Shown here in pieces: positions 34,601 through 47,500 of a DNA stretch of 64,000 nucleotides; within the stretch, counting starts at the first letter, position 1, and each line of letters starts with the position of its first letter. Location: NCBI GenBank assembly GCA_964017145.1, contig OZ024844.1, positions 1 through 64,000 on the forward strand, read 5' to 3'. The translations under genes and the position numbers were made by a program. Under the pieces are notes generated by a model. The model was not told the origin of the DNA and searched no databases. It saw only the letters and a list, made by a program, of their open reading frames with translations. This DNA is from Agrocybe praecox (lineage: Eukaryota; Basidiomycota; Agaricomycetes; Agaricales; Agrocybaceae).

Positions 34601-34919
34601 TGGACCCAGCATATTTGGCAGCGATGCAGGAGCACCATCATCAGGAGCAGGTGGCTCAGGCTCAGGCGCAGCAGCAGTATCATCAGCAGCTCGAGCAGCA
34701 GCTAGGGATGAGCATGGCCGGCGGGATGGATATGGATATGGATACGCTGGAGATGCAGATACATCATCATCAGCATCATCATCAACACCCTCTCCATCAA
34801 CAGCAGCAGCTTCAGCGACAGCAGCAAGGACATCCACATCACCAACACCAGATCAAGTTCGAATCGCCACCGTCTCTCCTCACCCCGCCCCTCCCACTTC
34901 TTTTGGAATGAGAGTCTGA
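31616..34919 (+). CDS. C2H2 zinc-finger transcription factor (two N-terminal fingers, long disordered tail)
   Basis: Predicted sequence-specific nuclear regulator. Two exons (31616-31917 and 31973-34919) give 1082 codons; the intron lies inside the first finger, between HIR and KHTGERP. Finger 1 (about residues 79-104) is C-X5-C-X12-H-X3-H, with [19 protein letters not shown] linking to finger 2. Finger 2 (to about 131) is C-X1-C-X12-H-X4-H with [14 protein letters not shown]. This linker and recognition-helix pattern is like the Usv1/Rsv-type and related ascomycete and basidiomycete factors; the closest family is uncertain. The remainder is disordered: repeated RPTTSSG, a short motif [12 protein letters not shown], then Ser/Gly/Ala/Tyr-rich sequence. 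This frame is chosen because it continues the zinc fingers; a second frame is also open over 2.5 kb (see findings). Confidence 0.85.
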
Positions 34920-37900
34920 TTCGTATGTTCTGTTCTATTCGGATGGATGGATGGATGATGTTAAAATGTTATGTTTCTCGTTCTTTCTTTTGTTCTTTCT
35001 TCTTGGGCATCATGGGCTGCACGTTCGTCTATTGATATTCGCGGATTTGATTTGATACAACTTGATTTGAATTTTGCTTCGCTCGCGTTGTCCTTGTTGT
35101 CGTCGTATAATATTTTACTTACTACTCACTTATATCATCCCTTCTTTCCTATATTACACGTTCTGGCACTATTCGTCTTTTTTGCCTCTGGCTCTCTTCC
35201 TCTCACCCCCTTTATTTCCTTCCTTCTTGCTTTCTATACTTACCGTGGGCTTATCATTTTTGGTTAATCGTCGTCTATTTCTATTTCTTCTTGCTCCTGC
35301 TTACTTATATACTTTCATTATTCACACCTCGCTCATTCACGAATTTTTGTCTTGACTGTCCTCTTTTCATCTTCTCTCTCCGTTCATCTTTTCACACCAT
35401 TTCACATCATCATAAACGATCCTCATAAAGTCCCATACACCACCATTGTTGTCTGAACACTTAACTTCATAGCCTCGACCGACGAGACGTTCCATGTCCG
35501 ACTTGTCACAAACCAAAACCTATCTATCAGATTATCTATTTAGCTACGCCCCTTACCCTATGTTACATAATACCCTCGAATGTGCTTCGTATGCAATTGT
35601 AGTCTCTTCTCCTCGATCGTTTTGTGTGTTGTTGTGTCCTTATCTATTGCGCCTTCCCTCTTCTGCTCCCGAAACGTAAACAATTTAAACTTGAAGTATT
35701 ACTTGCTCGTGTTATTTTCGTGTAATGTATATACCCCGACATGAACTTGCTCGCTTTGTACTTGATTCAGGAATCAGAATATGGCGCGATGCCCGAAGTC
35801 CGGAGGGTCGACTTTCTTTCGAACTTCGATGATGGATACGTTTAGATGGCTCTCAGGGTATTTTAATAGTCCTGAGACTGCGAACGAACTGCAACTCCAA
35901 GAATAAGGAGAGTCCGATGGTGTACTTATACTTGGATGGGTCTTTGTTCGTATCTTCAACAGTTTAAGCCATCTTTACGGAGAAGAGTAGTTCGACCAAG
36001 TACGTTGGGCCGTTGAACGGCTGACATTTGTTTCTCTAATATTTCGTAACGGTAGTCTGAGGTACATAATTAATACGTCGATCGATACCCCGACCCGACC
36101 AATAGTACGATGTACATGCACTCCGTGAGATGGCACCTTGAATTTCGAAGGAAAGTTGAACGAAATCCTACGTCGTCACTTAAAATAGCATCACCGTCAA
36201 GGTCAAGTTCACGTCTTGGACCACGTTTATTTAGCACGGCCGCCTTGAGCTTCAGGATGTCAGAAATAAATCAAGTGCGGACTATACTTACCTAGCCCTT
36301 GAGAGAGAAGTTTGGACATGTGGGCTCTCGTGTGACGTTTGGACTGCGTTTAGACACACGTTGGGATTCTTGTTTTAACAGTGTGCTCTGTGTGGGTTTA
36401 GGATGACTCTGGGGATTCGAAGGTATGATGATGGTCGATGCTTGGGGATGATCGATTTTTGGACGAGGGAATACTGGGTATAGATTTGGATTTGAAGATT
36501 CCGCTGAAGACGAGATTTGAATAGGACACTCGACGCGTTGGATATCTGACAGTTGGGGTAAATATAATAACAATATGAGCTTAATATGCGTGATGGATGA
36601 ATGAATCTTGGATAATTTCGTGGAATGAAAGCACTTTTTTTAGAATGAACTTGCTTCGCCCCTTTCTTCCTGCGCGAAATAATTCACACATGCTCTAATA
36701 CAGTCCTCTTCCCAGCATGCGCGGGCGCCCTCTCAGTTGTCATTAGTCCGTCAGGCATTTCGGGAGTCTTTTAAGACGTACTGACGTTGAAATATGGAAA
36801 GGAAGAGACCTAATAAAATCAAGAAGCGTTGTGGGTGTCAATTGATATAGGATGACTATGATGTACGCTAGAGCATGTAGTCTAAATGTGCGAACCCGGA
36901 ATACTACGCGGTAGTCTGAATATTTAGTGGTCCATTTAGAAGTCATTGGCGGAATCCAGGCTTCCAAAACATGCGCCGTCCCGCCAGAGGTCGAGGCGGG
37001 CTACATTTTTGAACAGACGGATGGCACGTCCACGCTACTCTAAAATATTATCATCCGTCACTTATGGGCAATTTAAAATCCTAGCGCACGTATAGCGGAC
37101 GCTGACATACTGACATGAACTTCGTTTCTGTCCGGCTGTCGACGTCCATTACTGATTTGCCCAATTCTGCGGCGTGCGTGAGACTCCCGTCTGTAATCCT
37201 TCTCCGAGCCCGAGCTTCCTCTTTTTTTTCGACGAACATACATAGAATGGCGGATAGGCTCGACGTCCTGGAATCCGGGTACCCTCCTGTTAAAGCAGGT
37301 AAGCCGAGCGTTTTGTAACCGCATCTTCCTCTCCTCCGAAGTTCTTCCCTTTATTTGTTTCCCTCGGAAGGGGATTTCATATTGCAGTGATGAAGAAGGC
37401 TGCGGTAGTCCATTCTATTCCCATTCTTCAGGCTGCTTGAAAGAGCCACCCATACCCAGAATACCGACCTAATTGTCTTTCAATAGGTCGAGGAAAACGA
37501 CCTCGTGAAAGAAGGAAGAGGAAGATAATATACCCGTAAGAACTTGATGTAGCCTGAGATTATTTGCATGGATAGGGGGAAATCCTAGAAGTGTCCAACG
37601 TGCCCGAAGTGATAAGGATATTGGTAACGATAAAAATGATAATGACTCGAGGTCTTCAAGGGTTGGAATTCGAAGTGGGGCATACATGAAAGCGAATGTG
37701 GGCGATACGTGAGGTGCTCTTTATATTACAACGGCTATTATGCAACAATACCCACGTGTGAAGAAACTCTACGGGCCGTGGACGTGCCTAAGTCCTCCTA
37801 CCCGCGAGCGTGATAACGTCGGTCGAAACAGGCGCTCGTCGAATTGTTTTGGATGTCAGGCTGAACTTCTAGCACACCGTCCCTGAAAGTCGTGCATTAT

Positions 37901-39322
37901 GAGATAAAACTGCTTAAAATCTGGGTACGGCGATCTAAACTGAGCTCTTTTAATAGCTTTTAATTATCATGGTGTGCCTCATCGGCGAGTTCACTGCACA
38001 GCACAGTGCCTGGACTTGCCGCATCGCGCGTGCGCACGCTGTTCCGGTTGGCACGCGCCATCATCATGCCCTATCATGCCGCGCTGACAGCTTCCCTCGC
38101 AGCTCAGCGAATACCTCCGTTGGCGACCCATTATGTGTGGATATACGAAGGTGTTAAACATTAAGTATCCGCTGAAGGTGAGTATTGAAGAACCGAAAGG
38201 GTGCTGAGCAATTCCGAGTCTCCTTATGTGGTTGGGGAGGTGGGAGGTAGCTTTTTATTTTTATTTTTATTTTTATTGAAAAAAAAACAATGGTGGGAGG
38301 TAGCGAGTCAACAAGAACCAACCCTGGAAGGTTCCTCATGGATTTAAGGCGCTTATTTAACCTAATGCGTACCTGTAAATCATGTTGATGGAGGCCAGAG
38401 CTCAATTGTTCAGATTTGTTCTCATGACCCGGAGCTTGGAAACCTCGGGGAACCCGTCGTGATCCATCGTGATCCATCCCCGTACAGATGTCGAGATATC
38501 CAAAAAAGGTCTAAAATACACGCTCGGTACTACTAGTCGGTATCGCAACAGTCCAGAACCCCGTTAAATTCACGAGGAAGTGTCGAGGTAATACGAGTAA
38601 AATCAGGCGTTGGAATTGATTAAAGAGTTTCCTAACGAATACGAGTGGCGAGTCTGAAATTTATCGAATGTGTTCTGAATTCGACCCCTGTCACGAGGCA
38701 CATTTCTATCCAGAGTCAGCTCACGAAATTCAGAATCCAGCATGTTTCTATCCAATTTTATCAAGCTTCTCTGACCTGGCATTTAAAATAGAGAGAAATA
38801 TATCTAACTAAACATGTCAAAAAATCATAATTTTTATCCAAAAACCTCCCCAAGGATCTTGTTGGATATTCTGGAGTCTTGTCAGTCCATTGCCAAGAGA
38901 AATACTGATCACTATTGTCACACCACATAAAATAACTTATCTTCGGCGGCTCCGGGATTTACAAACGTTATCCGTTGGAAATTCGCTCGCTTGTAGACAG
39001 GATGGATCATTTTGATTGCATTTCGAACCAACGGTGATCGTATACAATATAAATTTAACACGTGCGCAGAAGTGCCGAACTTGTGAAACTCTTGCAAGCA
39101 ATAAATCCATACATAGGTTGTTTCTTCGAGGGGAGTAAACAGTAGCTGGGTGCGGGGCGTGTGCAGGAGGTAAAACATCGTACACTCACTGAACCAACGT
39201 CAGTATGGTCGCGTTAAAGACTAATACAGATCAAATACAGATACGTAAATTTCGGACATTCTCGTCTGGGAGATTCTGGGTGTGGTTGGAAACTAGTTAA
39301 AATTCGTAATAAGAGGAAGTGA
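34920..39322. other. 4.4-kb intergenic stretch
   Basis: Begins with the pyrimidine-rich 3' region of the zinc-finger gene. It contains a (TTTTTA)n-type run followed by an A-run at about 38252-38288. No gene, RNA or longer repeat was recognised. Confidence 0.45.
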
Positions 39323-40883
39323 TTACTTGAATTTATTCTCCTTTTCTTTATGTCGCGCAAGGTTAATGCCATTCTTTGTCAAGTTCCTACCAGTTTCTGT
39401 CTCGTGCGGGGTTGGAAGAGTGTCATAATCTTCATCAATCACAGGAACGTAGCTGTTTGGTGAGCTATCCGGCCATCGTCGCATCGCTGGAGTATCGCTT
39501 GAAGGAGGCAACGTCGGCACCTTATTCATGTTGTGTGGAGGTGGGAGTCTGATCCTGAGGTCTGCATCTACCACCGGGATATAATTGTCCGGCGGGACGG
39601 CCATTCGTTGAGGTTTTATACGATTACTTCTTGCTGGTGTCGGATATCGAGCAGGCTCCCATCTCTTGGGCCTCGTGGAGGTTTGGCCACCATTACGAGG
39701 GTTAGCACCAAAAATTTCAGTCATATTATGACTGCTCAAACCCGCAGAAATTCGTTTGAGAAGAGGGGGAGGACGCGTCAACTCGTGAGGAGGCGGGAGT
39801 TTGATCTTAGCGTTTGAGTCTAGGACCGGAATATAATTATCTGGGAGAAGCGATATTGGTCTCGGTCTAATGCGAATGGGAGGCAGTCGGTCCCGAACTC
39901 GTGGCAGTGTACTAGGGCGATCGACGGGTTCCTTGGAGCCTGCTTTATTCTCAAACCAGTGAATGATGTTGTCAAAGTTAGAGGCTGGATGTATCGAAGA
40001 CTGGGAAGCTTCGTCGGGGCTGGCTCTCCTCGTCCAATAAACACCATAGTCCCATGTACTAAGCGCTGTGCTTGTGGTAATTGCACGGGTGCCCACAGAA
40101 CTTCCATGGTAATCCGATTCCGATGCCCACAAGTCGGTATCAGGGTTCTTGTCGGTCGGTTCCAACGGTTCATATATATGTGGGTTGTTGTTACTCGGAA
40201 GGAATACTTCTTGCACTTCTTGTGGAGTCGTCTCGAAGTTCGAAGGATGGTACAGTGATGTTTTGCTTTCCACCCCCAGGTTGTTTCTTTGAGAGCGTAA
40301 CCCAAATGACCCCCTGGTGCAAGGTTCCGTATCTTCTGAGTAAGCCTTTCTTGTCCAATATATCCCGTAGTCCCAGGTGCTGAGGTTTGTACTGGAACGT
40401 GCACGGTCATTGGACATCTCTGTGTAGTATGACGATTGTTGGTCTGATTTTTTATTTGCGTCGTGTCCTAGGTCGTCTGGCCCACATAAGTGAACGTAGG
40501 CATCGGAAGTGCAAAATTGATAGCCCAACAATCATTTCTTACCTTTAAAGTCCACGATCTGACTGGAATATAGGGACCGACTGATAGATCCCGGTGTATA
40601 TTTTTCTGACCCTTCTTCATCTTCATCTTCGTTTGGGAGAGCAGGCAATGCCTTTTCTTGCATTATCCGAGTCTGTTTCCGCGATGCAGTGATTTGTTGC
40701 AGTGGATGCTTTGTGCTCTGAAGATGCGATGTATTCTGAAGAGCGGTGAATCTTTGAGGAGGTTGGTTGGAAGACAGTATGTGTAGTGTAAGCTACATGG
40801 CGCCGATAATTGAGATCTACTGGGCTAATAAGTGGGGAGACGATGTACAGCCAAGCACAGCGCGTTGCACCGCCTCGAACCAT
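39323..40883 (-). CDS. protein with STWDYG.YWTRR and DNYIPV..LPPPHE repeats
   Basis: Unknown function. The last exon (40476-39323) and the one before it (40543 up to about 40800) join in frame over a 66-bp intron; the 5' end beyond 40800 is unsolved, and ATG 40883 is only a candidate. The exon before the intron reads KALPALPNEDEDEEG. The last exon has two copies of STWDYG[IV]YWTR[KR] about 120 residues apart. It then has three spaced copies of a second motif: LLPDNYIPVLDSNAKIKLPPPHEL, PPDNYIPVVD..LRIRLPPPHN and a weaker SPNSYVPVIDEDYDTLPTPHE. No membrane segment or enzyme motif is visible. It is related to the next two genes upstream on the same strand, suggesting local duplication. Confidence 0.6.
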
Positions 40884-41242
40884 TCCTGGAACGATCAAAA
40901 TAGTTTTGGTCTAATTATACATAGGTACTTTTCGAATCGGAAATAATTAATTTACTGTTCTAAGTTCTTTGTCAATCGGAAAAACACATTTTCTTCCTAT
41001 TGGAGTCTCAAATCTATGAGACCGTGCCCATCGCGATGGGTTAAATTCTACAAGGATTTTTGAGTATTTTTTGGGCGCTCAAGGAACCAGAATAATCTCA
41101 TACACCCCTTCTCTTACTACAGAATTTTTTTTTGTAGGCAGCGGCAATATACAAAAAGGCGCTAGTTTCAAATTTCCCTATGTAAATATTCCGGTCGATT
41201 GGTTGATACTTTAAGAGCAAATGTGTACATACAGTACTTAAG
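40884..41242. other. gap between two related genes
   Basis: No gene. Holds the upstream region of the 39323-40883 gene and the 3' flank of its neighbour. Confidence 0.4.
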
Positions 41243-42691
41243 TCACATCATTTCCTCTTCCTCCCTTCTCCTACTTCGACCGAAACATGTCTTAACCATG
41301 CCATAAAGCCTTCCGGTCCCGGAGAAGTCCTTAGAGTGATAGTCCATGAAGGAAGCTCTTAAGACACTCTTCAGATATGATCGCAGGTCTATGAATGTCA
41401 TGGGCAATGTCGGCAGAGGAATACCTTCTTGGACGGGTACATGGTAAATTTTTGATATGTGTGAATCTGGGGCATTGTATAGGCCTTTGGGATCCGGTAG
41501 AAATCCATATGTCCATTGAGAACTGACATTCTTCTTCGCTGAATATTCTGTTGTACCTGCAGCATTCAGAGCAGGGACATGAGTAGTCATCCAAAGGATT
41601 ACACGCCAGGAACTCATAACATCGTCAGGCTAGAAGGATAGTCGAGAGTTAAAGAAAGGTATTCTATTATAGACAATTAAGCAATTTGTGCTCACTCTGG
41701 CAAACTGGACAACCGTTTTTAACTTCAAATCAGATCCACCAGCAGCATGCTGCTCGGAGCACTCCATCCTTGTAGTTCCTAAGAGGCCCAATAAACGAAT
41801 AAGCTGGAGCCAGCTGGGCGCTTGAAAATGTACGGGCGGATGCCCTGAGCGTGGCAATTGAATCACCATAGGTATAGGTGACTCCATAGGCATAGAATGG
41901 CTGTATATGTTTGGCATCCCAATCCCGATAGCTAGTTATGTGTAAGTAACCACGCTCTAAACTTTGTGATGATTAAGCTGATATCACATACAAACTCCAA
42001 ATGAATGGTGTGTGTTCAGGTCCCAGTGAATGGTCTGAGTGGCCGGGATGATCGTCATCTGTGATCTATTCTCCTCCAAGACGGTTGATTTCCAACTTGA
42101 TTCACGGGAGGTCCCCTGGCCGCGCCGAACAAAACTATGAATTGATATTATGCTAGTCGTTCTTATACTTTCCGAGTAAGCTCGTCTCGTCCAATGGATT
42201 CCATAATCCCAGGTACTCATAGCCGTGCTAGAAGAGGCATATTCACTGGTTGACCCTCCATGAGAGCCTGAGATTGACTCGATACTCTTGTCAACGGGGC
42301 CGGTGTTATCGGTACTTTCTATTTGTGCCTGTCAACGCAGTGTCAACGAACAATGAAGACTTAGTATCCAATACGCACCTCCCAAGGCGGAGGCATCCTG
42401 CACTGAATTTGGATGATCTTGAACAGGGGCACGGCTTATGCCCAAGTTTGGTGGCAGGTTAAGAGCAGTCAGTGTCTTGCAAAGGTCGCGGTCGGTCTCC
42501 GCATTTGTCTCGCAATCTTTGTCTTGTGTCGGAAAAGTGTGCCGTTGCAATTGCTCATCGCGTTGCAAATCTTTGCGAGGTTCTGTTCCGTTGTGAGAGA
42601 TTCCTTCCACTACTCGCAGGCTGAGAGCTGGAACGTTGGAAATGTCAGACATCCGATGAAGTGATTTGAGAAAAAATAAGTCGGAAGACAT
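41243..42691 (-). CDS. unknown protein with a STWDYGIHWTRR motif, related to its neighbours
   Basis: Four exons (42691-42379, 42315-41992, 41931-41696, 41629-41243) splice to 419 codons and end in EEEEMM. The start is the ATG reading MSSDLFFLKSL. The exon 2 acceptor (AAAG before 42315) is chosen because the other nearby AG sites break the frame. MSTWDYGIHWTRRAYSE in exon 2 matches the repeats in the 39323-40883 gene. Exons 3-4 look globular (HFQAPSWLQLIRLLGLLGTTR, DLRSYLKSVLRASFMDYHSKDF), and the last residues are basic then acidic. The DNYIPV motif is absent. Function unknown; probably a diverged duplicate. Confidence 0.55.
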
Positions 42692-43652
42692 AGCGAGAGG
42701 AAAGATCGTATGCACAAGACCTTAACGAAATGGTTTATAAGTAAACTTATACAGAAGGAAGACAGTGCCCCCGATAATGAAACATGTATGCCCGCGATCA
42801 AAGAACCATCCTGACATGATAGGAAAATTTTCATTGCAACCGGACGCTGTGCGTTCATGATATGACCACATGTTTGTGTCTATCCCAAAGCATAGTGAGA
42901 AGGCAGAGCCCGATATGAACATATATATGTGGTTAAAATTTAGTAAATGATCGGTGACTGGGTGACCTGGGAGCTACTTGACAGAGTTAGCTGAGTGCCG
43001 CAAATGTGTCTATTTCTAATGAATGATGATGAGAGACCTTATGAACACTGGTAAGTGATATCACCATGTTTTCCTCTTTCAGAAAATCTCCACCATCCAC
43101 GATATAGAGGCGAGGGAGATATAAACAACGCTATACTCTAAGACGTCGTTATTTATATACAATCATCGGGTGACGACTAGTATTCGAGGCTTTCTTTGTT
43201 TTGCCAATCATTTGCAATCACGCCTTCGCCTTTATCTACAAAGTAAGCCACTTGTTAGTTATGGGCCAAGCGGAGCTGGCGGAGACGAGACCTCGCACAA
43301 CGGAGTCTCAAAAATATGAGCGGAGTTTTTAATACACGAAAATTTGTTTTGAATCGTCAAAAGAGCGCGATCCTAAAAATTGTATTTTTATGACCCACGC
43401 TGTGCAAACAGTTGATGCACGAAGAGGATTACTCATCTGATAAGTTTGGACCCATGAAGACCTAGCGTACGTAGCCATCGGCACACAATCGGCATAGTAC
43501 TTGCGCGTTCAAAATGACCGGCAATAACTGTAACCGGTTTTATCGCGTGACCGGGTAATAAGAGAAATTTTTCGTCAGCTTAAGACGGTTCCTTCGTTTC
43601 TCTCAGGTCTCGTATATGACCGTCGCAAATTCCCAAACGTGGGTGATGCGTA
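42692..43652. other. intergenic stretch upstream of the unknown gene
   Basis: Short frames at 42610-42922 on the minus strand include a hydrophobic segment (CFIIGGTVFLLYKF) but do not splice convincingly into the downstream gene. Nothing else recognised. Confidence 0.4.
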
Positions 43653-44359
43653 GTGTTGCCGCGGTCCGGTTCTGTCCGGTTCTTTGGCCGAATTTAGTGA
43701 ACGACGAACGGAACCACCCGTCCGGTTCTGTGATTTTACTGACACAGCGGGCGCCGATACCGGTATATTGAAAATACAGCCTAATAAATACCGGTCGTGC
43801 GTATATATTGACCTGTATTTCCGAGATACAGGTATCGGCCATACTATATATGGGAAGCCGGAGCTTGTACCTTCATTATACAGGTTAATAAATACACGCG
43901 ACCTATATTTACTAAGCTGTTTCTCGGAGATACAGCTATCGGCGCCCGCCGTGTGAACGCTAAATAGTTTCGGTATATATTCTGAAATTTTTGGCAGTGA
44001 TATAAGCGGTATATAGAATATGGCAGTATGCGAGCATTGAATTGCAACTAAGAACAGTAATATATGTGCCAAAATTACAGGTTTTGTCCAATTTAGATGA
44101 TGTGTCGGCATGCTCGGCGCCGTAATGCCGCATCCAGATTTACCAGCTCCGTGTTGGTGTCAGCAGAAAACCACTCGATATTGGCTTTTATGCATCGAAC
44201 ACTGCATTATTCACGAGGAAAATTGTATTTTAAACCAATTTTACAGGACTTCTTCTACGCGTTCGGTTCAAGAAAATTTGGCCTCTCTGAACCGGTCCGA
44301 AGTCCGGTCGCGTCCGGTTCACGTCCAGGTATGCATTCAGGACCGAACCGCGGCAACAC
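43653..44359. mobile_element. fold-back, TA-flanked miniature element
   Basis: A 707-bp non-coding element. Its ends, GTGTTGCCGCGGT.CGGT.CTG, are inverted repeats (20 of 22 positions), flanked by TA at 43651-43652 and 44360-44361. Inside, CCGGTTC-type motifs repeat near both ends. A second inverted pair, GCGGGCGCCGATA at about 43747-43759 and its complement at about 43938-43950, encloses repeated TACAGG/ATACAG-type pieces, so the interior can also fold. Short reading frames inside are chance. It inserted between two members of a related gene cluster. Confidence 0.7.
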
Positions 44360-44547
44360 TACTCGGCATAAACTTCATTGGTTCGGATCACATAAAGAAA
44401 GAAGCAAAGTTATCACAAATTATAATGTTAAATATTTAAACATATAAAGCTTTGGGGTGGGCAAAGAATCATGATTAATGAGACAGAGGCTGTAAGGCCA
44501 GTTCTGAAATTTCAGCAGTACGTCCACAAGGTTAACTCGTTCAACGT
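44360..44547. other. short 3' flank
   Basis: Sequence between the fold-back element and the stop codon of the next gene; nothing recognised. Confidence 0.4.
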
Positions 44548-47500
44548 TCAAGTTCCATGCATCAAGGGTGAAGACGAATAGGTAAAATTAGGAGACATTG
44601 AACCTGGGTAATCCCGGAGCTTTGGACCAAAACCTGGTGGGTAAGAGTTTAGCGACGGCATGATTGGACTCAGGGGGACGAAGCCAGAGGGTAGATTATT
44701 ATCTGGGAAAACCATCGTAATCCTCTCCTGGTTGCCTGAATGGCTCTGGTTATTCGTGGGGGAAAGAGGGCGATTGGCGCTCTCTGGAGTCAGTAGAATC
44801 GGATCCATAACTGTGTGCTGGGAAAATCTAGGGGTCGAAGCGTGCGTGGACTAGAATGTACGTGAGAATACGAAAAGACTTTCGTCTAAAGGGCACTTAC
44901 TGGTGTTTCGACTTCAATCCCAGGAACCGTTGTGTTCGACACTGTCCTTGATGCATGGGGTAGAGTTGAAACCGAGAGACTCCCTCCAGAAGGTGGAGGC
45001 ACCAGATTAGATTTAGTGTCGGTGAATACGTCCCCAAGTGGTGCGGGAAGGACTATTTCTCTGGGCCGTCGGTGTAGAGGGGGCCTAGGTCGTTCGTTCG
45101 ACGATTGGGGACCAGACATCCCAGACCCAGTACGCTAAATTATCAATGCAAATTAGTATCATCATATCAGAGCAGAGGAGACAAAGAAAGATACCTCGTT
45201 ATTAACTCTCGCATTGGAGGATGGGTTCACGTGCACGTTGCTCGATTCTTCGGAAGGCGTTCTTATGTATTCCTGGTTGGCACTCCTCCATTCCTCTGCG
45301 ATCATTTCTGTGGGTGCTAGTGGACGTTGTGGCTGATTCTGGCTATATTTCTCTCGACTATTGGAATAACGCAACGTCGGACTTTCGAGCTCATCATAGT
45401 CATTTCTCTTATCCCTAGGATTAACTTGAGAACCACGAGGTGGGCTCAGAATCTCGAGTTGGGAAATATGTGTCGAGCCTCGAGATACGTTAGATGTCGC
45501 TCGTGACGGTATGCCATTGTTGCCTTGCAGATGTTCAGTCGGCTTGTACGCTGGTGGCGGATAGTTGGGCGTGGGATTATGACCAGCCCGACTTCCTGAC
45601 CGTTTTCGGCCTTCCGTCGGCGCTACAACAGTTATGACAGGGCGCGCATATGGGCCGGATGTGCCGTGGCTATTGGACCTTGCCCTTGTTTCGTAATTCT
45701 TATCCGCATCTACTGGGACTGTAGAGGTCGGCCGGGCTTCGCTGGTTGGAGATACCATCCTGCTCAGCTCATGAGGCGGAGGGAGAGTAATCATCGAGTT
45801 CACGCCCATAATGGGAATATAATTGTCTGGAGGCAGGTCGACGCGTTCATGTATCATACTTGGGCTGTTATGCCATACCGAAGTGGGACGAATTGGTTCG
45901 TTAGAGTCCAAGTTACGCTCAAGTTCATGTCGGCCTAGAGTAGATAGGACTTCTATACTCTCTGGTTGTATTAGACTATCGTTATCGCGAGGTTGTAAGT
46001 TGTGATTTGAGTTAAAACTTGAATGAGGCATAGTCGACAGTTGATGGGGAGGCATGGCAGGAGCAGGCTGTGGTTGGGTCGATGGTACATCTGCAGGTAC
46101 AGGGGTGGTTATCGTTGGACGAGGAAGGAGAGCTGTGTATAGCCCTACGTCCGGCGGCGGTTGTTCGGGATGCTGCTGTTTCCGAGCAGGAGGAGTTGGG
46201 CGTCGATTTGTAAAGGCAGCAGACGAGGTAGCGCGAGGACGTTGAGACTTGAACAGACCTTCTTTTTTATTTGAAGGGTCTGGATATGCCGATCGTACAT
46301 GTGTCGATAGGGACTCGGCTCTATGTCGATGTTTTCAAGATGAACACACGAGAAACCATAGAGATATAAATATAAGACAAACCTTGACTTTTCTCTGCCT
46401 TTAGCTGAAGCAAGCGAGGAACCAGTGACCGTAGATGCATTGTCATCAGGATAAACATATCTCGAAACTTCCGAATGTCGATCTTTTTCCCGACCATCAC
46501 CTCTCGTCACGCGCCTATCTTCCTTTACAAACGTTAATGCTTCCCCTTCACGCCGAGCATCTATATCTATATTGGCGTATACCGACGCAGTATACAATTC
46601 TCTCCCTTGTTTCAGTCCTTCTTCAAACCCAGCATTTCGAGCTTCTTCTCTCGCGCGTTCAACGGCAAGTTCTTCGTGTAACTGATGCATCTTTCCTCGT
46701 GCCCTGGCCGCATCCTCTTCAGCAGTTGCCCGTTGGCGGTCAACGCGCTCGACAATTTCTTGCGCTCGGAATATTTCTGTTCATACGACAAAATACACGC
46801 GAAATAAAAGTTATATCAGTTAATCGACTATGAAGAAACATGATTTAAGCCAGTGACGGATGGCAAAAACCTGAAAGAACGGCGCATGTCCAAACACGAA
46901 CCTTTCTGAGCAACATCAAGCTGAATCTTATACAACCCCAGCTCTTCCGTAACCCTCATCAAATCCTTCTGCAACCTCGTCTTCGCCTCGTGTGTCTTCT
47001 TCACCAGCTCAAGGAGTTCAGCCGCATGGCGTTCGGCCTCGTTGGCACGGATCGTTTCCTGGGACAGTCGTGCTGTTGCCCTGATGAGGAGACTCGAGAT
47101 GGCGTCTGCTGATGTCGATGAACTGCGTGTGCGACCGTGTGAGTGCGACCGGGAGTGCTGAGGATTTCGATTGGGATGAGAATCTGTTGGCGAAGTCGCG
47201 TCGTCGGGTTTAGATTTGGTATTCGCGGTCGTTCCGTTAGGATTGGTCTTTGAACTCGTGTACTTGTTGTTGGAAGAGGAAGAATCCTTGCTGTTCTTCC
47301 GATGATGCCCACGTTCCTTATCTCGTTCGCGGTTGCGTTCACGTTTCAGTTCGTCGATGATTCGATGATGAGGAAGTGTCGTTCCGGATAAAGCTGCGGC
47401 TTCTGCTCGTTTCGATGATGACGACGCTGAGGATGCAGTCGACGATTTTGACCCAAGCTCCCTTAGCGTATCAGTTCTCGGATACTCGTATTTCGAATAT

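Noticed and set aside
32392..34911. 839-codon frame as a separate gene
   Set aside because: It overlaps the zinc-finger frame almost completely and has strong codon-bias composition; reported only as a finding.
43575..44111. Frames of 67-178 codons on both strands
   Set aside because: They lie within or across the fold-back element and arise from its inverted repeats.
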